Of a stretch of 13,206 nt of DNA, positions 7,189-13,206 are shown in pieces. The first letter of the stretch is position 1; every line of letters begins with the position of its first letter. This DNA comes from an uncultured Campylobacter sp. (GTDB lineage Bacteria > Campylobacterota > Campylobacteria > Campylobacterales > Campylobacteraceae), in assembly GCF_937996225.1 (NCBI RefSeq), contig NZ_CALKTC010000065.1, positions 1 through 13,206 of the forward strand. The letters are read 5' to 3'. The notes below the pieces were generated by a model that was not told the origin of the DNA, ran no database searches, and worked only from the letters and a program-made list of their open reading frames with translations. Both the position numbers and the translations under genes were made by a program.

Positions 7189-8195
7189 CATTTCTCCTTT
7201 TTAAGTGTTTTTATTATCTCTTTAAATGCCTCTTCAAAAGCCGCCAGTCCGTCATCCAGCAGCTTTTTATACGCCTTTTTCATATCGATCTTCGCGTCCG
7301 TTACCTGGGCGAAAAATTCCTCTATCTGCGCATCGCTAAGTGGCATTTTGGGCTTTTGATCGCCGCTTATAAAAACCTCTATCGTTTCAAGCGGCGCGGT
7401 GTTTACGCAGCTCGGATACATCAGCTCGCTTACGTAGTAATCCTTCGGCAGATCGTCTCCTTTTACCCCCGTGCTCGCAAACAGCGGCTTTACGTAGTTT
7501 AAATTTTCTTTAGCGATGATATTGTAGCACTTCGCGGCGTTCATTATGCCGATTTTACCGGTAGGAAGACCCGCCGCAGCCATTTTTTCATCTAATAACC
7601 TATCGAAGCGGCTAACGAAGATGCTAATTACGGTTTTTGGTAAATTTGCCTTCGGGAAGTAGCGACGAAAGCCCGCGATTCCCTCTTTTATTGCCTCGAT
7701 GCATTTTACGGTCTGCTCGGGTGAAAAAACCAAAGTCGCGTTTACGCTGATCCCCTTTTTTAGCAGATCGCGCATCGCTTCGTAGCCCGCCTTGGTCGCA
7801 GGGATTTTGATCATGACATTTGGCATGCCGATCGTGCCGTATAGGTGTTTGCCCTCGCGGTACATCGCCTCGGCGTCGTCTGCAAAATATGGATCGACCT
7901 CGATACTCACAAAGCCGTCATCACCGTTAATAAAATTTTTAAGCAGGCTCTCCGCCGCGCTTCTGATGTCCGCGGTGGCTAAAATTTCATATAGCTTTTT
8001 AGGCTCTTTTTTTCTAAATTCCTCTTTAGCCGAGTCGTATGCGGGAGAGCTTAGGATCGCGTTTTTAAAGATCGTGGGATTGGAAGTAGCGCCGTTAATT
8101 ATCCCTTTTTTGATCAGCTCGTCGAAATCTTTATCGATAAAATCGCGCTCCAAAAAGTCGCACCAAAGGCTGAAATTTAGGGCTTTATCATACAT
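7188..8195 (-). CDS. tal: Transaldolase
   Basis: This cytoplasmic enzyme of the non-oxidative pentose phosphate pathway moves a dihydroxyacetone unit from sedoheptulose 7-phosphate to glyceraldehyde 3-phosphate. The 335-residue protein has the TIM-barrel signatures GATSNPTIF (about 35-43), VMIKIPAT with the Schiff-base lysine near K130, and SVNATLVFS (about 150-158). The longer form, with FRRYFPKANLP and a C-terminal YPSCVNTAPLET segment, matches epsilonproteobacterial transaldolases. The ATG at 8195 lies inside the last codons of serB (8-base overlap), with GAAGGAG about ten bases upstream, and the stop shares a base with the pilT start, so it is tightly coupled on both sides. In Helicobacter, as I recall, tal is followed directly by rplY; here pilT lies between them. 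Confidence 0.95.
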   Translation of the reverse strand: MYDKALNFSLWCDFLERDFIDKDFDELIKKGIINGATSNPTIFKNAILSSPAYDSAKEEFRKKEPKKLYEILATADIRSAAESLLKNFINGDDGFVSIEVDPYFADDAEAMYREGKHLYGTIGMPNVMIKIPATKAGYEAMRDLLKKGISVNATLVFSPEQTVKCIEAIKEGIAGFRRYFPKANLPKTVISIFVSRFDRLLDEKMAAAGLPTGKIGIMNAAKCYNIIAKENLNYVKPLFASTGVKGDDLPKDYYVSELMYPSCVNTAPLETIEVFISGDQKPKMPLSDAQIEEFFAQVTDAKIDMKKAYKKLLDDGLAAFEEAFKEIIKTLKKEK

Positions 8196-8811
8196 ATTTC
8201 ATAATCTCCTTCAAATCCTTTTTTTCAATGCAAACGCTTGCGTGTTCTTTTAAAATTTCATTCGCGCAAAAAGCAATTTTAAGTCCCGCCTCGCGAAACA
8301 TCGAAACGTCGTTCGCGCCGTCTCCCACGCACATTACCTCGCTCGCCTCTAGACCCATCAGCGATTTAAGCTGCGCAAGCAGCGCGCCTTTTGAGTATCC
8401 AAACATCATCTCGCCGCCGAAAAGCCCAGTTAAAATTCCGTTTTTTTCATGCAGATAGTTCGCAAAGCTCGCGTCAAAACCCAGTTTTTTCTGCGCGGCG
8501 TCGGTAGCGAGATGAAATCCGCCGCTAAAGACGATCACCTTTATGCCTTTATTTTTCAGATACGCGATGATCTCGCTAGCGCCGCAAACAAAAGGCAGGC
8601 TTTCTGCGATAGCTTTAGCATCGCTAAGCTTCATCCCCTTTATCAGCGCCACGCGCTCGCTAAGACTCTCGAAAAAATCAAGCTCGCCCGCCATCGCGCG
8701 CTTTGTAATTTCGCTAACTTGTCGCTGTGTGCCCATTTTAGCGGCGAAAAAACCTATCGTTTCGCCGTCCATCAGCGTAGAATCAAAGTCGAAAACACAA
8801 AGCTTTATCAT
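8188..8811 (-). CDS. serB: Phosphoserine phosphatase (HAD family)
   Basis: This enzyme hydrolyses phosphoserine to serine, the last step of serine synthesis. The 207-residue HAD protein shows all motifs: motif I DFDSTLMDGE with nucleophile D8 and D10, motif II VFSGGF, and motif IV VGDGANDVSMF; a lysine in YSKGALLAQL precedes it as motif III. It lacks the N-terminal ACT-like extension of E. coli SerB, which is usual for short SerB proteins. The ATG at 8811 has a GAGGA site about seven bases upstream. A good -10 element lies 25 to 30 bases before it, so serB may also be transcribed on its own. Related HAD phosphatases act on other substrates, but motif content and the serB-tal pairing, also seen in C. 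jejuni, support the call. Confidence 0.93.
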   Translation of the reverse strand: MIKLCVFDFDSTLMDGETIGFFAAKMGTQRQVSEITKRAMAGELDFFESLSERVALIKGMKLSDAKAIAESLPFVCGASEIIAYLKNKGIKVIVFSGGFHLATDAAQKKLGFDASFANYLHEKNGILTGLFGGEMMFGYSKGALLAQLKSLMGLEASEVMCVGDGANDVSMFREAGLKIAFCANEILKEHASVCIEKKDLKEIMKYV

Positions 8812-8835
8812 AAATATCCTCGCAAAAATTTAGGA

Positions 8836-8841
8836 ATTATA
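8836..8841 (-). promoter_or_regulatory. Candidate -10 box for serB
   Basis: The minus strand reads TTAGCTATAATTCC, a perfect TATAAT lying just past the end of the upstream phosphoesterase gene. The predicted transcript start near 8829 would give a leader of about 18 bases before the serB ATG. Confidence 0.5.
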
Positions 8842-8842
8842 G

Positions 8843-9577
8843 CTAATTTAAGTTTAAGTTTTTTGGAATTAGCATAAATTTTTCGCTTTTTGCGACCTCG
8901 TAAATTTTGCTCCCAGCCCCGAACGAGCACAAATTTATATATTTTTTCTCGCCGAAATATAAAATTTCATCTTGATGATAGTGCCCCTCGATGATTAAAT
9001 TTGCCGCGTAAAAATCGATCTTCGGCGCGATTATATCCTTAAAATTTGGCATTTTTTTGTATAGATTTTTCCCTTCTTGCGATTTTAAGATTACTTTTGA
9101 AATTTTAAATTTTAAAGCGCGATCGAGCAGGTCCATAAATTTCAGAAAAGCTCTGTTTCGCAGCGAAAGCAGCGCAAACTGCATTAGACGCGGCAAAAAC
9201 AGATCGCCGTGCGCGATCTGTACCGCCTCGTCGCTCTCGTAGATAAATTTAACGGGTTGCGCGCCGTTTGGATAAACTTTTGCGCGGGGAAAAATTTCGC
9301 GCAGATTAAAATCGTGGTTGCCCTCGAAGTAAAAAATTTCGCATTTTTGCGACAGCTCGTTTATTAGCGCGATCTCCTCTTTGTAGAAGCGCTGCACGTA
9401 GGTCGTGTTTGCCAAAAAATCAAACATATCGCCCATCATAAAAATTTGGGGTGGCGGCGTAGGCTCAGCCTTCAGCGCGCGCAGAAATTTCAAAAATTGC
9501 GGTCTGCTCGCGCCCGCGTGCGCATCGCCGATAAAGATCGCGCCCGGTTTTATCGCCTGAATTTGATTATTTTGCAT
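8843..9577 (-). CDS. LpxH-like metallophosphoesterase, candidate UDP-2,3-diacylglucosamine hydrolase
   Basis: This is a calcineurin-type metallophosphoesterase of 244 residues. The five metal-binding blocks are present: GDAH (D18, H20), GDMFDF (D50), GNHDF (N97, H98), AHGDLF (H123) and GHYH (about 198-201). This spacing and the GDMFD/GNHD pair resemble LpxH, which cleaves UDP-2,3-diacylglucosamine to lipid X, the substrate of LpxB. The nearby lpxB, two genes upstream in the same run, supports a lipid A role. The first block is DAH where many LpxH proteins have DLH or DTH, and the C-terminal half is not diagnostic, so a general phosphodiesterase is possible. The ATG at 9577 has GGGAG five bases upstream. 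The gap to argC is about 43 bases and holds no clear promoter. Confidence 0.78.
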   Translation of the reverse strand: MQNNQIQAIKPGAIFIGDAHAGASRPQFLKFLRALKAEPTPPPQIFMMGDMFDFLANTTYVQRFYKEEIALINELSQKCEIFYFEGNHDFNLREIFPRAKVYPNGAQPVKFIYESDEAVQIAHGDLFLPRLMQFALLSLRNRAFLKFMDLLDRALKFKISKVILKSQEGKNLYKKMPNFKDIIAPKIDFYAANLIIEGHYHQDEILYFGEKKYINLCSFGAGSKIYEVAKSEKFMLIPKNLNLN

Positions 9578-9620
9578 CTAGGCTCCCGCGCGTAACGGCT
9601 TTTGCGAAAAAGTTCATCGC

Positions 9621-10628
9621 TTAAATTCCGTGTGCGATACGCGGCAACGCCGTAGCTTCGGCGAATCCGCACATTAAATTCGCGTTTGCGACCGCCTGCG
9701 ACGATGCTCCGCGCAAAAGATTATCGATTGCCGAGTTGATCCAAATTTTATCGCCCGCAGTTTTTACAAAAATATCGCAAAAGTGCGTCCCTACGACGTT
9801 TTTTATACTCACGGGTTCGCTTCGGACGCGCACGAAAGGCTCATTTGCGTAAAATTCCCGCAGCACCGCCTCTGCATCCACGCTCTTTTGCAGTACGCCA
9901 AACGCGCTAACCAGCATTCCGCGCGTAATCGGCAGCAAATTCGGCACGAAAAGCGTGCTAAATTCGCCGCCTTTTAAAATTTCCAGCTGCTCTTTGATCT
10001 CGTCTGCGTGGCGATGCGAGATCGGCGAGTAAACATTTGCGTTTTCGTTCACGCTTACAAAATGGCTGCTTGTTTTGAGGGCCTTGCCTGCGCCGCTTAC
10101 TCCGCTTTTTGCGTCAATAAATACGCCGATACCCGGATCGAGTAGCCGCACAAACGGCGCGAGCGCCAAAATAGAGCAGGTAGGATAGCAGCCCGGATTT
10201 GCCGTAAGCCGCGCCGTGCGGATCTTTTCGCGATTTAGCTCGGGCAGTCCGTAAACGGCGTGGGCTAAATTTTGCGGGTCTAAATGTGCGGTGTAATTTT
10301 TCTCGTAAAGCTCGCGGCTTAGGCGATAATCAGCCGACAGATCGACTACCTTAACACTTTTAAATTTTAAAATTTCGCGGGCAAATTCCATCGCTTTTTC
10401 ATGCGGCAGCGCTAAAAAAATAAGATCGCATCTTTGCGCCGCAACGCGAGCATCCGCGGCTTCTACGCGCATCTCAAACACGCCGCGAAGCTGCGGGAAA
10501 ATTTCGCTTATCTCACCCTGCGTCGAGGCACCTAAATATGAAATTTCAAAGCCCGGGTGGGAAAGTAGAGCCTTAATCAGCTCAAGCCCCGTATAACCGC
10601 TAACGCCGATGATGCCTACTTTTTTCAC
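9621..10628 (-). CDS. argC: N-acetyl-gamma-glutamyl-phosphate reductase
   Basis: This enzyme catalyses the NADPH-dependent reduction of N-acetylglutamyl phosphate to the semialdehyde, the third step of arginine synthesis. The N-terminal Rossmann fold shows VGIIGVSGYTGLEL. The catalytic cysteine lies in TANPGCYPTC, SGVSGAGK follows, and the conserved histidine region is SPISHRHADEI. The frame is open to a TTG at 10640 that would overlap greA. I prefer the GTG at 10628, one base past the greA stop, because it gives the typical start MKKVGIIG and has a weak GAGA site upstream; this gives 335 residues, normal for the family. Only argC of the arginine pathway is present here, so the pathway genes are scattered. 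Confidence 0.94.
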   Translation of the reverse strand: MKKVGIIGVSGYTGLELIKALLSHPGFEISYLGASTQGEISEIFPQLRGVFEMRVEAADARVAAQRCDLIFLALPHEKAMEFAREILKFKSVKVVDLSADYRLSRELYEKNYTAHLDPQNLAHAVYGLPELNREKIRTARLTANPGCYPTCSILALAPFVRLLDPGIGVFIDAKSGVSGAGKALKTSSHFVSVNENANVYSPISHRHADEIKEQLEILKGGEFSTLFVPNLLPITRGMLVSAFGVLQKSVDAEAVLREFYANEPFVRVRSEPVSIKNVVGTHFCDIFVKTAGDKIWINSAIDNLLRGASSQAVANANLMCGFAEATALPRIAHGI

Positions 10629-10629
10629 G

Positions 10630-11121
10630 CTAATTCTCAAATTTAATCGGCTTGTATTCGACGCTTAAAATTTCCACATCGCGCGTGCCTGATGGTAGCT
10701 GAAGCACCACCTCATCGCCCTCTGCTTTGCCCAAAAGCTGGCGTGCAAGCGGCGTATTGATGTTGATGAGTTTGCGCGAGATATCCGCTTCGCTAAGGCC
10801 TACGATCGTGTAAACCTCCTCCCGCTCGGTCTCCACGTCCATAAAGGTAACGGTGGAGCCGAATTTTACGCGGTCGTGCTCGTAGGTGGAAGGGTCGATG
10901 ATTTTACTGCGAGAGACGATGTCGCTAAGTTCGGCGATACGCGAGAGCAAAAAAGCCTGCTCTTCGCGCGCTGCGTGGTACTCGGCGTTTTCTTTCAGAT
11001 CGCCATGTCCGCGCGCGATGTCTATCTGCTGCACTATGTGAGGTAGCTTCACGCTCTGAAGCTCTTTGAGCTCGGAGGTGATCTTTTCATATCCGTAAAG
11101 CGTCATTGGTTCTGTCGTCAT
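10630..11121 (-). CDS. greA: Transcription elongation factor GreA
   Basis: GreA inserts into the RNA polymerase secondary channel and stimulates cleavage of backtracked RNA so that elongation can resume. The 163-residue protein has the N-terminal antiparallel coiled coil (about 1-75) with GHGDLKENAEYHAAREEQ, which contains the acidic tip residues D and E, and a C-terminal FKBP-like domain (about 80-160) with INTPLARQLLGKAEGDEV. The ATG at 11121 has AGGAAG three to five bases upstream; an internal ATG at residue 6 also exists. A perfect TATAAT lies just upstream, so greA may be transcribed separately from lpxB. Its stop is one base before the argC GTG. The greA-lpxB neighbourhood also occurs in C. 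jejuni, as I recall. Confidence 0.97.
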   Translation of the reverse strand: MTTEPMTLYGYEKITSELKELQSVKLPHIVQQIDIARGHGDLKENAEYHAAREEQAFLLSRIAELSDIVSRSKIIDPSTYEHDRVKFGSTVTFMDVETEREEVYTIVGLSEADISRKLININTPLARQLLGKAEGDEVVLQLPSGTRDVEILSVEYKPIKFEN

Positions 11122-11143
11122 AATCTTCCTTTCTTTTTATCAA

Positions 11144-11149
11144 ATTATA
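11144..11149 (-). promoter_or_regulatory. Candidate -10 box for greA
   Basis: The minus strand reads ACTTATATAATTTG between lpxB and greA, containing TATAAT. A start near 11137 would leave a leader of about 16 bases, long enough for the AGGAAG ribosome site. Confidence 0.45.
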
Positions 11150-11169
11150 TAAGTTTTAGCCTTAAAATT

Positions 11170-12357
11170 TTAGCTCGCAGGCTGCGTTAAAATTTTTGCT
11201 ACGTTTTCGCTGGAGCCGAGCTTTAGATAATCTCGCAGCTTCTTGCTCGCAAGTTTAAATTTCGCGGCGTCGCAGCGCTCGTATGCGGCGAGTAGGTTTT
11301 GCGCGCTTACTTCGGATTGCAAAAGCTCCTCATGCAGCGGCTCCTCGCCCAAAAAATCAAAAATAATATTCGCAAGCCCCACGTGCTTTAGCTTTACGAG
11401 CTTTCGCGCAAGCCAAACGTCAAACGCGCGCGCTTTGTAGCACAGCACGAACGGAGTGCCGATGAGCGCCGCTTCAAGCGTCGCCGTGCCCGAGCAGATG
11501 AAGGCAAAATCGCAATCCTTAAGCGTAGCAGGAGTATCGTTTGCGATGCTAAAGCCGTCCAGAGGCCCGTAAATTTCATCTCTTTGATCCATCAGATGCG
11601 GCGGGATTATTAAGGTTCGCTCGCTATTTTCAAATTTAGGCGCAAGGGCTCTAAAAATCGGCATCAGTCTTGAAATTTCAGCTCTGCGTGAGCCCGGCAT
11701 AAAGGCGATCTTGCCCTGTTTTTCGTAGCTTGTTTTTTGGAATTTTATCTCATCAAGCAGCGGATGCCCCACGAAAGAGTACTTTGCGGTTTTAGCGCTT
11801 TGCTCGCTCGGACGCGCGGCATACTCTTTCGGCGCAACATTTTTATCTTTTACTTCTTGTAGCGCAGCGTCTTTGCTCTCCGCTTCTTGCGATACGGCGC
11901 CTTCATCTTCCTCGCAATCCGCGCCGAAAAATTTCGCCTCAAAAGGCCAGATTGAGAGCAGATTGTCGCAAAACGCCTTCAGCTTCTCCGCTCTGTGCGG
12001 CTTCCACGCCCAAACCTGCGGCAGGATATAATATGAAATTTCCGCGCGCGCGCTGCTTTCTTTGATCGCGCGAGCAAGCGGCAGATTAAACGCGGGCGAG
12101 TCGATCAAAAGCACGCGATCGCACTCCGCCGCAAGCCGCGTCATCTGTGCTATCGCGCGCTTGGCTTTTAAAATCAGCGGCAGAATTTCTATAAAGCCCA
12201 TCGCCGAAAACTCGCTGCTTTTGTATATCGGCGAGCCCAGCTTTTCGTCAAAAATTCCGCAAATCTCGCAAGCGGGATCGAGCCTTTTAAGATGCGCTAG
12301 AACCTCTTTAAAATGCAGATTCGCCGAGGGTTCTAGGCAAGAGATTAAATATTTCAA
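11170..12357 (-). CDS. lpxB: Lipid-A-disaccharide synthase with a low-complexity insertion
   Basis: This peripheral inner-membrane GT19 glycosyltransferase joins UDP-2,3-diacylglucosamine and lipid X to form the lipid A disaccharide. Recognisable blocks are EPSANLHFKEVL, AMGFIEILPLI, LLIDSPAFNLPLA, YYILPQVWAWKPHRA, YSFVGHPLLDE, IAFMPGSRRAEISRLMP, and near the C-terminus CSGTATLEAALIGTPFVLCY and GLANIIFD. The protein is 395 residues; I expect about 360, and the excess lies at about residues 146-192, an Ala/Glu/Lys-rich stretch between the two Rossmann halves. The start is TTG at 12357, reading MKYLISCLEPSANLH, with AAAAGG about six bases upstream; no ATG is available nearby. A perfect extended -10 element precedes it, making lpxB the first gene of its run. 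Confidence 0.95.
   Translation of the reverse strand: MKYLISCLEPSANLHFKEVLAHLKRLDPACEICGIFDEKLGSPIYKSSEFSAMGFIEILPLILKAKRAIAQMTRLAAECDRVLLIDSPAFNLPLARAIKESSARAEISYYILPQVWAWKPHRAEKLKAFCDNLLSIWPFEAKFFGADCEEDEGAVSQEAESKDAALQEVKDKNVAPKEYAARPSEQSAKTAKYSFVGHPLLDEIKFQKTSYEKQGKIAFMPGSRRAEISRLMPIFRALAPKFENSERTLIIPPHLMDQRDEIYGPLDGFSIANDTPATLKDCDFAFICSGTATLEAALIGTPFVLCYKARAFDVWLARKLVKLKHVGLANIIFDFLGEEPLHEELLQSEVSAQNLLAAYERCDAAKFKLASKKLRDYLKLGSSENVAKILTQPAS
11782..11922 (-). other. Low-complexity insertion inside lpxB
   Basis: This encodes about residues 146-192 of LpxB (rich in E, A, K, S and Q). Two roughly ten-residue units resemble each other, QEAESKDAA and QEVKDKNVA, and their DNA shares CTTCTTG about 30 bases apart on the plus strand. 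It lies between the conserved FEAKFFG and YSFVGHP blocks, in the linker between the two domains. The boundaries are estimated. Confidence 0.6.
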
Positions 12358-12381
12358 ATTTAGCCTTTTAAATTTTTGTTA

Positions 12382-12390
12382 ATTATAGCA
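12382..12390 (-). promoter_or_regulatory. Extended -10 promoter element for lpxB
   Basis: The minus strand reads TTTTGCTATAATTAAC: a perfect TATAAT with an upstream TG and a T-rich lead-in, the classic Campylobacter vegetative pattern. A start near 12375 would give a leader of about 18 bases ahead of the TTG codon. Confidence 0.7.
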
Positions 12391-12395
12391 AAATG

Positions 12396-12404
12396 TGCTA
12401 AAAT
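12396..12404 (+). promoter_or_regulatory. Extended -10 promoter element for the lipoprotein gene
   Basis: The plus strand reads TGCTAAAAT, a TAAAAT hexamer with an extended-TG. A start near 12411 would leave about 15 bases before the ATG, with AAAGGA just upstream of the ATG. It lies only a few bases from the opposing lpxB element. Confidence 0.6.
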
Positions 12405-12425
12405 TAAGCCGACAAAGGATTTAAG

Positions 12426-12926
12426 ATGAGAAATTTTAAAATTTTAGCGCTATGCGGCGCGTTCGCGATGTTGCTGGGCGGTTGCGGCGCGGCTAAATAC
12501 CAAAAGCGTCAAGTCACCGAGGATCCCGCAGTAACTGCACGCTTTGAGGCGCTTAGTAAGCTAGGCTCGCCCGCACTCGTCGCTAAAGCCGCAGCTAGCG
12601 AGATCGCAGCGGACGTAGGCGGCGCCAAGCCCCACGTTAAGGTCGCGCAGTTTGCCTTCCTCGAAGAAATTAGCGCACAAGGAAGCGATCTGATCTATGC
12701 CTACTCGCTAAGCCCTGGCTGGGCGAGCCTGAAAAGCTCCGATCGGCAAAAATATCTCAAATTGCTAACCAAGGATATTACCGAAAATGACTGCAACGCA
12801 CCTAGTACGCGAGCTTTATTGCGAAACGGAGTGCGTGAAGTGCACCGATTTTTCTACGATTATCCAAGCTCGCACCTACTTGATTCGCAGGTAAGCGAGG
12901 AGATATGCCGCAAAGCAGGGTTATAG
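12426..12926 (+). CDS. Putative lipoprotein of unknown function
   Basis: I do not recognise this 166-residue protein. The N-terminus MRNFKILALCGAFAMLLGGC is a lipoprotein signal: a basic start, a hydrophobic core and the lipobox LGGC, with the modified cysteine at residue 20. It should be lipidated and face the periplasm or sit in the outer membrane. Residues 26-70 are Ala-rich and basic. The C-terminal half contains SPGWASLKSSDRQKYLKLL, then C123 followed by STRALLRNGVREVHRFFYD and a final cysteine C161. Small periplasmic proteins with a similar Cys...LLxxGVxxxxxYxD...Cys arrangement are common, and C123 and C161 could form a disulfide; that is inference. The ATG at 12426 has AAAGGA six bases upstream. 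It is the only plus-strand gene and is divergent from lpxB, which does not by itself imply a shared role. Confidence 0.85.
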   Translation: MRNFKILALCGAFAMLLGGCGAAKYQKRQVTEDPAVTARFEALSKLGSPALVAKAAASEIAADVGGAKPHVKVAQFAFLEEISAQGSDLIYAYSLSPGWASLKSSDRQKYLKLLTKDITENDCNAPSTRALLRNGVREVHRFFYDYPSSHLLDSQVSEEICRKAGL

Positions 12927-13206
12927 ATAAGTCTAGCGTAATTTTATGCCGCGGATTTGCATCGGCGCGAAAGCAAAATTTCGTGGTGTAAAATTTTACG
13001 ATAATTTAAAAGACAAATTTTGCGGCGAGTTGCGGAGCACGACCACCAAATTTAAGGAATTTTGGAAGCGAAATTTAAGCGATGAAATTACGTGCAGGCT
13101 ATAAAATTTGTAGCGAAAAAAAGATAAAATTTCGTAGCAAAAAGACGGAATTTTTCTATGAATTTTGTAATCTAAGTTTCGTGATGGAATTTTTGCGAAA
13201 AAATTT
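12927..13206. repeat. AAATTT-rich non-coding region
   Basis: No convincing gene is seen after the lipoprotein. AAATTT occurs at 12976, 12991, 13015, 13048, 13071, 13104, 13127 and 13201, eight times in 280 bases, and variants such as GAATTT add more. GTAAAATTTTAC at 12988-12999 is a perfect 12-base palindrome. Two near-identical units of about 23 bases, starting TAAAATTT and continuing through TAGC and an A-run, lie in tandem from 13102 and 13125. A clear terminator for the lipoprotein gene is not visible. Confidence 0.7.
13102..13147 (+). repeat. Two-copy tandem repeat, about 23 bases per unit
   Basis: The first unit begins TAAAATTTGTAGCGAAAAA and the second TAAAATTTCGTAGCAAAAAG. They differ by a shifted base and A-run length. 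The pair lies in the AAATTT-rich region after the lipoprotein gene. Confidence 0.55.

Noticed and set aside
7792..8253. Plus-strand open frame of 153 codons opposite tal
   Set aside because: It is the antisense shadow of transaldolase, which has all its catalytic motifs; the shadow frame shows no domain or ribosome site.
8449..8877. Plus-strand open frame of 142 codons opposite serB
   Set aside because: serB is well supported on the other strand; this frame has no recognisable content and appears to be an antisense shadow.
12927..12975. Weak GCCG/CGGC hairpin after the lipoprotein gene as a terminator
   Set aside because: Only four base pairs close an eleven-base loop and no U-run follows, so it is not supportable.
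12997..13206. Minus-strand frame open from the right edge, about 70 residues
   Set aside because: It is AT-driven low-complexity sequence with many Phe, Lys, Asn and Leu residues from AAATTT copies, contains no recognisable domain, and coincides with the non-coding repeat region.

Overview
The window looks like a chromosomal stretch of a Campylobacter species from the higher-GC oral group (C. gracilis, C. rectus or C. showae type). Three things point there. The gene order rplY-pth-LptF/G permease-lysA-pheA-hisC is, from memory, the order in C. jejuni, and tal-rplY-pth also occurs in Helicobacter. The proteins have epsilonproteobacterial character. Non-coding DNA is packed with the palindrome AAATTT, while overall base composition is much less AT-rich than C. 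jejuni. Species level is inference.

Layout: every gene but one is on the minus strand. Reading from right to left (their direction of transcription), a first run holds lpxB, greA, argC, an LpxH-like phosphoesterase, serB, tal and pilT, and ends at a hairpin near 5894-5923. Most junctions are overlaps or gaps under 50 bases, with candidate extra promoters before greA and serB. A second run starts at its own promoter before rplY and continues through pth, the LptF/G-type permease, lysA, a repeat-built ORF, pheA and hisC, which is cut by the left edge. One gene, an unrecognised lipoprotein at 12426-12926, is divergent from lpxB. After it come 280 bases with no convincing gene.

Functions: these are housekeeping genes. 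They cover outer-membrane lipid assembly (lpxB, the LpxH-like enzyme, the LptF/G permease), amino-acid synthesis (argC, serB, lysA, pheA, hisC), translation (rplY, pth), transcript elongation (greA), the pentose phosphate pathway (tal) and pilus retraction (pilT). The mix is typical of epsilonproteobacterial operons and is not a dedicated pathway.

The unusual content is repeat DNA. Between lysA and pheA seven copies of a short AAATTT-centred element are spaced 21, 24 or 30 bases apart, always a multiple of three, so they encode a protein with a 7-10-residue LNF period. A related 30-base spacing occurs inside lysA, where it accounts for part of a roughly 40-residue insertion near the active-site motif. 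LpxB carries a separate low-complexity insertion of about 45 residues. I found no CRISPR array, insertion sequence, tRNA, rRNA, prophage or defence system.
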